From NCBI GenBank assembly GCA_027017165.1, contig JALURF010000189.1, positions 1 to 7,877 of the forward strand: a DNA stretch of 7,877 nucleotides. Reading direction: 5' to 3'. Under the pieces are notes generated by a model, which was not told the DNA's origin, searched no databases, and saw nothing but the letters and a program-made list of their open reading frames with translations. Positions 1 to 5,735 of this stretch are shown here, in pieces (positions within the stretch are counted from its first letter, which is position 1; each line of letters opens with the position of its first letter). Made by a program: the position numbers and the translations under genes. Source of the DNA: Thermofilaceae archaeon. GTDB lineage: Archaea > Thermoproteota > Thermoprotei > Thermofilales > B69-G16.

Positions 1-2
1 TA

Positions 3-10
3 TTTTAATA
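3..10 (+). promoter_or_regulatory. Possible TATA box for the AEP gene
   Basis: TTTTAATA lies at the very edge of the window. A start about 26 bases downstream (near position 33) would give a leader of roughly 24 bases containing the GAGGG ribosome site at 46-50. The region is A+T-rich and the upstream BRE is outside the window, so this is a weak call. Confidence 0.3.
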
Positions 11-56
11 GATATGCACTAATACGAGTGAGTAGACACTATTTTGAGGGAGAGAA

Positions 57-1412
57 TTGGAATTCAACGAGATAATCGAGTATTATTCAAAACCTGTCGT
101 TAAAAAAGAAATTACAGAATATTCTCGAGGTAGATGGGTTGCCATACACACGCTCTCCGGCCATTTTCTCCGCTACTGGAGTAGAACTGGACCGCCGCTA
201 CGGCTTTCTAAAGAAGAATACGTCGATAGGTTAATGCAGAGATTTAAAGGTTTAAAGCCGAGGACTTTCTATGCCTCCATAAACGTATACTCTAGAATTG
301 TAGATAGGGAGGATGTAGAAAAACCCGAAAATATCGCTTATACAACTCCCGTATGGGATATAGATGGCTCGCTGGAGGAATGGCTTAAAATAATTGACGT
401 AGCTAGGGTAATCGTGGATGAGCTAGAAAGGGAAGGTGTTGTAAAATCAGTTTATCTAAAATGGTCTGGGAGAGGGGTGCATGTTCAACTTCATGAAAGG
501 GCTTTTTCAAAGGATATATTACCTAAATATCATCCACTAGACATAGCGTACTCCATAGTTGAGTATATAGTAAAGAAAAGTATGAATAAAATACTCGAAA
601 TAGCCAAAAAGTCGGAGAATACCGAGAGACAGTTAAAAGTAGAGAACGAGATAGATCTTAAAAGAGTTTTCACGGCCCCCCTATCGCTTCACAAGACTCT
701 AGACTACGCTGTAGTCTGTTTTAAACCCGAAGAATTAGAAGACTTTACTCCGGAATGGGCTAAACCCGAAGTTCTAAAACACAATCCTGACTGGAGGAAA
801 TACGTCGAAGGAGAAGCTGATGAACTAGCGGTTAAAGCTGTGACGGAAATCGGAGGATATTTTAAAAAAGTCGGAGAGATTAGAACGGTTATAGCCGCCG
901 TAAAACCCACTATAACGAGAAAAACTAGTAGGAAAACCACTGTAAAAGTTGGCAGATTCCAGGTTATGGCGTTACTCCAAGCGGCTAGATATTACCTACT
1001 TACCGGAGATTTAGAAAAAGCGAAGTCTTTCGGGCTTAACAGAGCGATATTCTATGCCTGGGCTAAATACCACGGTAGGGAGAGAGTATTCAAGAGGAGA
1101 CGTGTGGTCAGGGAGATCGAGACCGCCACGGTTGAGAAGGGGAAAAAACTGGTCTATGTAGGCGATGAAGGAGCTTTCATATCGGAGCGAGGATGGTTTA
1201 AAATTGGAGATAAAGAACAGTTGCCAAGCGACTATGATAGAGAGATCGCTAGGAAAATAGATACGATAGTTCCCTACGATCTAGCGTGGAGGAAAGCGGT
1301 AGAGTATTTACGGCGTTTTCCGAGAAAAGTCTTGCTGAGCCAGAGGAGGTTCTACGAGGAAGCCTACAAAAGAGTAAGAGATAGCTTCTTCGATGAAATA
1401 GTTAAAGGCTAA
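57..1412 (+). CDS. Non-canonical archaeo-eukaryotic primase (AEP) superfamily protein
   Basis: A 451-residue soluble protein. The first ~225 residues carry the AEP catalytic layout. D101-I-D103 is the metal-binding motif I. S137-G-R-G-V-H142, with H145 nearby, is motif II. D200 followed by R203 and 'TAPLSLHK' (206-212) matches the D...R.P.SLH motif III of the small primase subunit PriS. Known AEPs make RNA/DNA primers or fill gaps; which applies here is inferred only. Residues ~300-451 are basic and match no domain I can name; 'GLNRAIFYAWAKYHG' (about 326-340) could be a helix-turn-helix or a helical nucleic-acid-binding segment. I see no zinc-binding Cys cluster, helicase or ligase domain, so it is not a standard PriS or LigD-type fusion. 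The start is TTG, with GAGGG at 46-50 six bases upstream. It is followed by an independently promoted oxidoreductase gene, so no operon partner is visible downstream. The superfamily is fairly sure; the role is unknown. Confidence 0.75.
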   Translation: MEFNEIIEYYSKPVVKKEITEYSRGRWVAIHTLSGHFLRYWSRTGPPLRLSKEEYVDRLMQRFKGLKPRTFYASINVYSRIVDREDVEKPENIAYTTPVWDIDGSLEEWLKIIDVARVIVDELEREGVVKSVYLKWSGRGVHVQLHERAFSKDILPKYHPLDIAYSIVEYIVKKSMNKILEIAKKSENTERQLKVENEIDLKRVFTAPLSLHKTLDYAVVCFKPEELEDFTPEWAKPEVLKHNPDWRKYVEGEADELAVKAVTEIGGYFKKVGEIRTVIAAVKPTITRKTSRKTTVKVGRFQVMALLQAARYYLLTGDLEKAKSFGLNRAIFYAWAKYHGRERVFKRRRVVREIETATVEKGKKLVYVGDEGAFISERGWFKIGDKEQLPSDYDREIARKIDTIVPYDLAWRKAVEYLRRFPRKVLLSQRRFYEEAYKRVRDSFFDEIVKG

Positions 1413-1422
1413 ACTCGAACCT

Positions 1423-1431
1423 CTATAAATT
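1423..1431 (+). promoter_or_regulatory. Probable TATA box for the CoA-disulfide reductase gene
   Basis: CTATAAATT sits in the 70-base gap after the AEP gene. It predicts a start near 1453 and a leader of about 30 bases. The leader carries the best ribosome site in the window, GAGGAGG at 1470-1476, six bases before the ATG. It indicates that the oxidoreductase is transcribed separately from the AEP gene. Confidence 0.5.
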
Positions 1432-1482
1432 TGAGACAATTAAATAATAAGATGAATTTCTAAATACTTGAGGAGGAATTAA

Positions 1483-2823
1483 ATGAAAATTATAGTAGTG
1501 GGTTATGGAGCGGCTGGAATGACCGCGGCTAGCTATGCGGCATTAACTAGTAGAGAAACCGAAGTAGTGGTTTTCGAGGAACGAAGTTATGCGGCATATC
1601 ATCCATGTTCACTGCCAGACTTTATCGGTGGAATTGTTAAATCAGCTGAAGATTTAAAAGAACCTCCACAAAAACTGCCTAGACTAAAAGTACACACTTC
1701 GACTTCTGTTAGAGAGGTGAAGAGAAAGGAGAAAAAAGTAATCGTAGAAAATCTAGAAAGTGGCGAGAAGTGGGAAGAAAGCTACGATAAGCTAATACTC
1801 GCTACCGGCTCATCCCCCTACATCCCTAAGGCTATTAAAATTTCGAACGAAGAAGGAGTTCACGTTTTAAAAAAGGTAGAAGATGCTCAGATAATTTCAA
1901 AGCTAGCCGAGAAATATAAGCACGCCATTGTTGTGGGAGGATCTTTTATAGGAATAGAAACAGCGCACGCCCTTAAGAGGAGAGGTCTAGATGTTACACT
2001 CATAGAGTATTTCCCACAAGTTATGCCTGGAAAACTGAATAAGCAACTAGCTAGGATAGTTGAGAAAACTCTAAAGGAGGAGGGAGTAAGGCTAGTCCTA
2101 GGAGCGGGCGTAAAGGAGATATCCGGGCGGCTCGGAGATAAGAGAGTGTTAGCAGGCGAGGAGGAAATACGGGGAGATTTCGTAGTAATGGCTACGGGAG
2201 TCAGGCCTAACGTAGAATTAGCTAGAAAGGCTGGTTTAGAAATAGGCGAAACTGGGGGGATTAAAGTCAATAAACGGATGCAAACCTCTGATCCCTCGAT
2301 ATACGCCGCCGGGGACAACGCGGAAGTTCTCGATATAGTAACGCGTAAACCAACGCTAAGCCTCTTAGGAAATACAGCCGTGAAAATGGGGAGAGTTGCC
2401 GGGATAAACGCGGCTGGCGGCGACGCCGAGTTCCATGGCGTAGTAAACGTTTGGATAGTTAATCTAGGCGACCTACAGTTTGGAGGCGCGGGAATAACCT
2501 ATGATCAAGCTTTAAAAATGGGAATCGACGCCGCTGCCGTGACTATTCGCGTATCCGATAAACCAGAATTTTACCCAGATGCCTATAAGGTAACCATACG
2601 CTTAATCGCCGAGAAAAACTCCGGTAAAATCCTAGGAGGCCAAATCTTAGGCAAAAAAGGAGTATTAAATCGTCTCAACATATTAGCGACCGCGCTTTCA
2701 AGAAAGATGACTCTTCGCGAGCTAGCCGAGTTAGAGCTAGCATATACCCCTAGTCTCTGCGAGATCATAGATCCTTTACACGTCGCGGCTGACGCGCTGC
2801 TAAAACGTCTATATAGGCGATAG
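1483..2823 (+). CDS. CoA-disulfide reductase / NADH oxidase-type FAD flavoprotein
   Basis: A 446-residue member of the pyridine nucleotide-disulfide oxidoreductase family, single-cysteine group (CoA-disulfide reductase, Nox, Npx). An N-terminal FAD-binding G7-x-G-x-x-G12 opens the protein. The redox cysteine C42 sits in 'YHPCSLPDFIGG', equivalent to Cys43 of known CoA-disulfide reductases. The NAD(P)H-binding motif is G152-G-S-F-I-G-I-E159, with E175 ending the second strand, which suggests NADH over NADPH. The second FAD motif is 'IYAAGDNAE' (273-281, D278). A C-terminal dimerisation domain (about 320-446) contains 'AYTP'. There is no signal peptide or rhodanese extension, and the length is normal. 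Such enzymes reduce CoA disulfide or related disulfides/polysulfide, or reduce oxygen; in hyperthermophiles they keep CoA thiols reduced or take part in sulfur metabolism. Sequence alone does not settle the acceptor. ATG start with GAGGAGG six bases upstream. Confidence 0.9.
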   Translation: MKIIVVGYGAAGMTAASYAALTSRETEVVVFEERSYAAYHPCSLPDFIGGIVKSAEDLKEPPQKLPRLKVHTSTSVREVKRKEKKVIVENLESGEKWEESYDKLILATGSSPYIPKAIKISNEEGVHVLKKVEDAQIISKLAEKYKHAIVVGGSFIGIETAHALKRRGLDVTLIEYFPQVMPGKLNKQLARIVEKTLKEEGVRLVLGAGVKEISGRLGDKRVLAGEEEIRGDFVVMATGVRPNVELARKAGLEIGETGGIKVNKRMQTSDPSIYAAGDNAEVLDIVTRKPTLSLLGNTAVKMGRVAGINAAGGDAEFHGVVNVWIVNLGDLQFGGAGITYDQALKMGIDAAAVTIRVSDKPEFYPDAYKVTIRLIAEKNSGKILGGQILGKKGVLNRLNILATALSRKMTLRELAELELAYTPSLCEIIDPLHVAADALLKRLYRR

Positions 2824-2843
2824 TCAAATCGGTTAAAGCGGCT

Positions 2844-2853
2844 AAACTTTTAT
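2844..2853 (+). promoter_or_regulatory. BRE/TATA of the MNT-HEPN operon, leaderless
   Basis: AAACTTTTAT: an A-rich BRE-like stretch followed by CTTTTAT. The TATA-like centre lies about 26 bases before the GTG start at 2877, so transcription should begin at or next to the start codon. No ribosome site precedes that codon, which agrees with a leaderless message. Confidence 0.55.
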
Positions 2854-2861
2854 CGTAAAAT

Positions 2862-2888
2862 ACAGTAATTTACTGTGTGAATACAGTA
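2862..2888. promoter_or_regulatory. Inverted repeat plus third half-site at MNT-HEPN promoter (putative operator)
   Basis: ACAGTAA (2862-2868), one base, then TTACTGT (2870-2876) form a perfect 15-base inverted repeat between the TATA-like box and the start codon. A third copy, ACAGTA, follows at 2883-2888, exactly 21 bases (two helical turns) after the first. A protein bound here would cover the transcription start. Autoregulation by the encoded pair is the obvious inference, because many toxin-antitoxin modules work this way; no binding data exist. Confidence 0.5.
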
Positions 2889-3335
2889 CACATAATAGCT
2901 AGATACGTTAAAAAAGTGATTTCCGAAAACCCGTTTATAACAGGTATTATACTCTTCGGTTCTATTGCTAGAGGAGAGGAGCGCGAGAGAAGCGATATCG
3001 ACTTACTAATTTTGTGGGACGATCTACGGATAGATCCCGATGAAAGACACGTATATATCTATAAGGCTGTATCGAAACATTTTCCACCATCTACGAGCCT
3101 TACGGTAATCGATATGAAATATACCGATTTCCTAAAAACAGAGAAAGTTACTTCTCTTTTCTTAAATATAGTGTATGATGGTATAGTACTATACGATAAA
3201 CACGGAAAATTAAAGAGTTTTCTTTCAAAAGTTAAAAAAGAGCTAGAGAGAAAAGGAGTTAAAAGAGAGAAAATAGGCAAGTACTACTATTGGAAATTAC
3301 CTAAAGCCGGGGGTACAATTAAACTAAAGGTGTAA
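2877..3335 (+). CDS. MNT-type minimal nucleotidyltransferase (probable antitoxin of an MNT-HEPN pair)
   Basis: A 152-residue protein. The N-terminal DNA polymerase beta-like nucleotidyltransferase fold shows G28-S29 and the metal-binding pair D40-I-D42 in 'GSIARGEERERSDIDLLI'. A third acidic residue probably lies in 'SLTVIDM' (about residues 75-81). The C-terminal ~45 residues (KKELERKG...YYYWKLP) are lysine-rich and resemble the tail common in archaeal MNT proteins. In characterised pairs such as MntA-HepT, the MNT protein adds AMP to the HEPN toxin and silences it; a similar role here is inferred. Start is GTG with no ribosome site, in line with a leaderless promoter. Only three bases separate it from the HEPN gene, so the two are surely co-transcribed. 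Confidence 0.85.
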   Translation: MNTVHIIARYVKKVISENPFITGIILFGSIARGEERERSDIDLLILWDDLRIDPDERHVYIYKAVSKHFPPSTSLTVIDMKYTDFLKTEKVTSLFLNIVYDGIVLYDKHGKLKSFLSKVKKELERKGVKREKIGKYYYWKLPKAGGTIKLKV

Positions 3336-3338
3336 AAT

Positions 3339-3773
3339 ATGGAAATAGATCCCCGCGAAGAAGTATTATACAGGTTTAGCCTAGCGATAGAACAACTCGA
3401 GACAGCTACTAAAAGATTTAGCATAGAGGACTGGGTTGGAGTGGTTCAAGCCTCACAGCTAGCCGCAGAGAACGCAGCTATAGCTATAATAGCGCATTTC
3501 CACCTACCAAGTTGGACTCACGACCCCTCGGGAGAGCTAAGAATAATATCAAGCGAAATCCCAGCCGGATTCAGAGAGGACGTCGATGAGTTAATCGAAA
3601 TAGTTAGTACTCTAGCTCCCGAACACGGTAGAACTAGCTATGGAATACCAAGTGAAAGATTGACACCAAGACGGCTCTACGATAGAAATAAAGCGGAAAA
3701 AGCCTTAAATATGGCGCAGAAGGCCGTAACTATATCTCGGAAAATCCTTAAACATTTAGGATATACTCTGTAA
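3339..3773 (+). CDS. HEPN domain protein (partner of the MNT protein)
   Basis: A 144-residue, all-helical protein. The N-terminal 'EQLETATKRFSIEDWVGVV' and 'AAENAAIAII' helices, the 'WTHDPSGELRII' stretch (59-70) and a C-terminal helix rich in Ala/Lys (118-139) match the HEPN family (PF05168 type). The place where RNase HEPN proteins carry R-x4-6-H instead reads R98-T-S-Y101-G-I-P, like the 'ARYP' form of many archaeal HEPN proteins, so RNase activity is doubtful. It lies three bases after the MNT gene, with GGTG (3329-3332) as ribosome site six bases before the ATG. The pair may be a toxin-antitoxin module or a nucleotidyltransferase with a non-toxic binding partner. Its stop is only ten bases from the end of the convergent Lrp gene. 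Confidence 0.8.
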   Translation: MEIDPREEVLYRFSLAIEQLETATKRFSIEDWVGVVQASQLAAENAAIAIIAHFHLPSWTHDPSGELRIISSEIPAGFREDVDELIEIVSTLAPEHGRTSYGIPSERLTPRRLYDRNKAEKALNMAQKAVTISRKILKHLGYTL

Positions 3774-3783
3774 AATTTCAAGA

Positions 3784-4278
3784 CTACTTCCGAGCTTTAT
3801 CTACTCTAAAGTTTACGCTATCGTTATAGTGGCTATCCAAAACTATACAGGTATATGTTCTCTCAACGCCCTCTATACCTCTTATCTTCTCTATAACCTC
3901 GTTTAACTCTTTAGAAGATGGAGCGAAGGCTATAGCCGCCAGATCGTATTGACCGCTGATCTCGTAGACTTTTTCCACGCCCTTAATCTTAACTATCTTT
4001 TTGGCTATCGATGGACAATAAGATTCAATTTTAGAATTTATCAAAACTATAGCCCTGATACCCCTTCCCTGTTCAATAGTAAACCTTTCAATATAGCCAT
4101 TTTCTACAAGTGCTTTAACTCTCTTTCTAACGGTAGACTCGGAGATTCCCAGTTTCTCGGCAATACGCGTATAGCTGGTACGTGCATTTCTTTTAAGCAG
4201 GTTTAGTATGGCTATATCGATTTCGTCCAAGAGAGCCACCGACAAATTATCTACCAGATAGTTAATAATTTTTCTCAT
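3784..4278 (-). CDS. Lrp/AsnC family transcriptional regulator
   Basis: A 164-residue protein with the family's two domains. The winged helix-turn-helix is at about 17-68: 'LDEIDIAILNLLKRNARTSY' and 'IAEKLGISESTVRKRVKAL'. The RAM ligand-binding/oligomerisation domain is at about 70-155, including 'ISGQYDLAAIAF', which matches the conserved G-x-Y-D pattern at the effector site. Such proteins bind DNA as dimers or octamers and often respond to amino acids; target and ligand cannot be told from sequence. The ATG is preferred because GAGGAT lies just upstream on this strand, although about 15 residues precede the usual Lrp start and a GTG (codon 14) or TTG (codon 17) nearer the domain is possible. 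It converges on the HEPN gene and has no operon partner on its own strand within the 143-base upstream gap. Confidence 0.9.
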   Translation of the reverse strand: MRKIINYLVDNLSVALLDEIDIAILNLLKRNARTSYTRIAEKLGISESTVRKRVKALVENGYIERFTIEQGRGIRAIVLINSKIESYCPSIAKKIVKIKGVEKVYEISGQYDLAAIAFAPSSKELNEVIEKIRGIEGVERTYTCIVLDSHYNDSVNFRVDKARK

Positions 4279-4281
4279 ATG

Positions 4282-4287
4282 ATCCTC
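4282..4287 (-). promoter_or_regulatory. Ribosome binding site deciding the Lrp start
   Basis: On the - strand this reads GAGGAT, with its GAGG core five bases before the ATG at 4278. It favours that ATG over the internal GTG/TTG codons. A weak TATA-like CTTTAGG near 4317-4323 could serve as promoter, and a 9-base palindrome CCTACTAGG (4298-4306) lies between them. Neither of these is firm. Confidence 0.5.
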
Positions 4288-4421
4288 GGCGTAAAAGCCT
4301 ACTAGGTCATCTTAATCCTAAAGTCTAATGTATCATAGACAGCTAACTTTGTCAAGAGTTCTCAAATATCTTTGTTGAACATTTTACTAAAAATCTACCA
4401 TTTCTTCAGTACTGTAAACAG

Positions 4422-4898
4422 CTAGTCGTGTAGTAGTAAGTTCCTTAGTTTACTGTGATCTACGATAAATTCTCTAGATAATTCATGTTTTTCTAGAAAA
4501 TCGATAAAAGCACTGTCTATAGTTAATAAATATGCGTTTTCATGCAACGCCGTAGCGTATAGTAGATTATCAAACATATCCTTATGACCGATAATTCTAA
4601 GCTTAATTGCGGTTTCTAGATGCTTTCTCTCCGGCTCAACTAGACGGATATCCGTTTCTAGTAACAGAGCATCTATAGCTTCAAAAACTGCTTTCGGCGG
4701 TTTTGCTAAACCCTTTTTAATAGCCTCCTTAGCTATCTTAGCCGCTAACTCTGTTATCAATAACTTAGGATATAATAAGACTATATCCATCTCATGTAAC
4801 TCGTACAATATATCCGGATTGATATTCTTCACTTTAACACCGAAGAAAGGAAGTAGATAGGTCGTATCAACAACAATTTTTTCTCTAATGTTGCTCAC
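4422..4898 (-). CDS. vapC: VapC-type PIN domain toxin (intact)
   Basis: A 158-residue PIN-fold protein. The acidic active-site residues are all present: D11 in 'VVDTTYLLPF', E50 in 'LLITELAAKIA', D110 (with D107) in 'GHKDMFDNLLYATA' and D128 in 'LLTIDSAF'. Known VapC toxins are Mg2+-dependent RNases that cut tRNA or rRNA until held by VapB; the target here is unknown. The GTG start overlaps the last 14 bases of the upstream VapB gene, the usual translational coupling, so the pair forms one operon. After the stop, a short T-rich stretch on this strand (4389-4393) could end transcription. Its first ~58 residues align without gaps to the broken toxin upstream, including the spacing of D and E. 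Confidence 0.9.
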   Translation of the reverse strand: MSNIREKIVVDTTYLLPFFGVKVKNINPDILYELHEMDIVLLYPKLLITELAAKIAKEAIKKGLAKPPKAVFEAIDALLLETDIRLVEPERKHLETAIKLRIIGHKDMFDNLLYATALHENAYLLTIDSAFIDFLEKHELSREFIVDHSKLRNLLLHD

Positions 4899-5124
4899 CT
4901 TCAGCCAAATCTATTAATTCTTCAGATTCTGTCTCAAAATCCTCAACTGTAGTATCGCTCCAATAATTCCTTTTTTTCAATAATTTAGGTATTTTCTTAA
5001 AAACTATTTCATCCCCTCTAATCTCTAAGATAAGTCTATCTCCCTCTTTTAAATCCAAAGACTTCACTACAGGCCTAGGAAGATATATAGCATATTTCCT
5101 GCCTATCCTGACTATTCTGACCAT
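4885..5124 (-). CDS. vapB: VapB-type antitoxin, AbrB/SpoVT domain
   Basis: A 79-residue protein. Residues 1-45 form the swapped-hairpin AbrB DNA-binding domain ('IGRKYAIYLPRPVVKSLDLKEGDRLILEI'). The acidic C-terminal tail (about 55-79, rich in Glu/Asp) would wrap the PIN toxin and block its active site. It precedes and overlaps the toxin gene by 14 bases. As with other VapB proteins, it probably represses its own promoter alone or together with VapC. ATG start; the TATA box upstream predicts a leader of only about ten bases. Confidence 0.88.
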   Translation of the reverse strand: MVRIVRIGRKYAIYLPRPVVKSLDLKEGDRLILEIRGDEIVFKKIPKLLKKRNYWSDTTVEDFETESEELIDLAEGEQH

Positions 5125-5154
5125 CCGGTATTCCCGATCTATAATGTCTACCCG

Positions 5155-5182
5155 AAATATATAAGTTCTTCACATATATAAC
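5155..5182 (-). promoter_or_regulatory. Promoter of the intact vapBC operon, doubled TATA motif
   Basis: On the - strand CTTATATATTT (5165-5155) is a good TATA box; a start 26 bases on would fall near 5134, ten bases before the ATG. A second near-copy, GTTATATAT (5182-5174), lies 17 bases further upstream. The doubled element may offer two starts or form part of an operator. Confidence 0.5.
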
Positions 5183-5186
5183 TAAC

Positions 5187-5214
5187 TAGCATTTACTTAG
5201 GTAGATTTACTTAG
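5187..5214. repeat. 14-base tandem repeat, two copies
   Basis: Two adjacent 14-base units, TAGCATTTACTTAG (5187-5200) and GTAGATTTACTTAG (5201-5214), share a perfect ten-base core ATTTACTTAG. The repeat lies at the end of the recognisable toxin remnant and just upstream of the intact vapBC promoter. It could be a small duplication made during decay of the toxin gene, or a pair of binding sites. Confidence 0.6.
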
Positions 5215-5364
5215 CACCTTTAGCCGAAAGTCAAAAAAGTAATTTTACATACTTGAAATATCACATCTCTTTCTAATCAATTTGATAACAGTATCTCTCG
5301 GAAGGTTTTTAACTGAAATTCCAATGACCGGAAGAAAATAGGTAGTATCCAATAAAAGTTTCAT
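5210..5364 (-). pseudogene. Broken VapC-type PIN toxin remnant
   Basis: The frame opens with ATG at 5364, overlapping the antitoxin stop as ATGA. It reads 39 codons, beginning MKLLLDTTYFLPVIGISVKN, before TAA at 5247-5245. D6 is the first PIN aspartate, and the segment closely matches the N-terminus of the intact VapC next door. Past the stop, the same frame gives N-Y-F-F and then GA|CTT. Restoring one missing base in that codon yields F-E-L-S-A-K-G-A-K (bases 5238-5210), matching 'ITELAAKIAK' of the intact toxin. The D-to-E distance would be 39 residues in both. So there is a nonsense codon, a one-base deletion in the catalytic Glu codon, and loss of everything beyond. The remaining 39-residue peptide cannot form a nuclease. 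Confidence 0.8.
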
Positions 5365-5597
5365 ACTTCAACCTTCCGAGAAAGCTCTCTCCTAAACCTA
5401 TGAAACTCTTCTAGCGTAATCTCAACAGCCGGAGGCTCCTCTAAAACATCTTCAAGACTTGGAATAGGTTCCACTAGCAATCTCCCCTCTTCAACTCTAT
5501 AAATCACTTTCATATGAGGCTTAAGACCCAACTTCTCTCTAATCTTCTTAGGAGGAAAGAGCTCTCCCTTCGAACCCACTCGACCTTCAATTATCAT
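5361..5597 (-). CDS. vapB: VapB-type antitoxin, AbrB/SpoVT domain, partner toxin broken
   Basis: A 78-residue protein. Residues 1-46 are an AbrB DNA-binding hairpin ('GSKGELFPPKKIREKLGLKP' then 'KVIYRVEEGRLLVEPIP'). The acidic tail 'SLEDVLEEPPAVEITLEEF' would bind a PIN toxin, and the C-terminus is basic. The gene is fully open and still overlaps the start of its toxin as ATGA, but that toxin is a remnant, so this is now an orphan antitoxin. It may persist as a DNA-binding repressor, may neutralise a related toxin elsewhere, or may simply not have decayed yet. It is not an obvious recent copy of the other VapB in this window; the two differ throughout. ATG start, no clear ribosome site, short predicted leader. 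Confidence 0.87.
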   Translation of the reverse strand: MIIEGRVGSKGELFPPKKIREKLGLKPHMKVIYRVEEGRLLVEPIPSLEDVLEEPPAVEITLEEFHRFRRELSRKVEV

Positions 5598-5628
5598 TCA
5601 AAATAACCGAGTTAAATTAGAAAGTCGA

Positions 5629-5637
5629 TTATATAAA
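5629..5637 (-). promoter_or_regulatory. TATA box for the orphan vapB
   Basis: On the - strand the stretch reads TTTATATAA-like within TTTTTTATATAATCG. Its centre predicts a start near 5606, about ten bases before the ATG, similar to the spacing at the other vapB. The rest of the gap to bioY (to 5735) is A+T-rich. It holds only a small direct repeat, AAGTTAG at 5715-5721 and 5724-5730. Confidence 0.5.
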
Positions 5638-5735
5638 AAATTCGAATAAATAATGTATCACTCCATTTAGACATAATTATTCTTAATACATAGGAAATCT
5701 ACTATACTTCTACTAAGTTAGCCAAGTTAGAGAAT

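Noticed and set aside
57..1412. AEP gene as canonical replicative primase small subunit PriS
   Set aside because: Motifs are shared, but there is no zinc-binding cluster, the C-terminal half is foreign to PriS, and no replication genes adjoin it.
4407..4421. CAGTACTG and CTGT-AA-ACAG just after the vapC stop, resembling the ACAGTAA/TTACTGT half-sites at 2862
   Set aside because: The matches are only 4-8 bases long, the spacing differs, and the location is 3' of a gene rather than at a promoter. The loop is too short for a terminator hairpin. Probably chance.
4885..5597. Recent tandem duplication of one vapBC operon
   Set aside because: The two VapB proteins differ along their whole length and the toxin N-termini are similar but clearly diverged. 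They look like separate acquisitions or an old duplication.
5598..5735. Possible small gene or RNA between bioY and the orphan vapB
   Set aside because: Only very short frames, no G+C-rich structured stretch (RNA genes in hyperthermophiles are usually G+C-rich), and the sequence is explained by a promoter and A+T-rich spacer.
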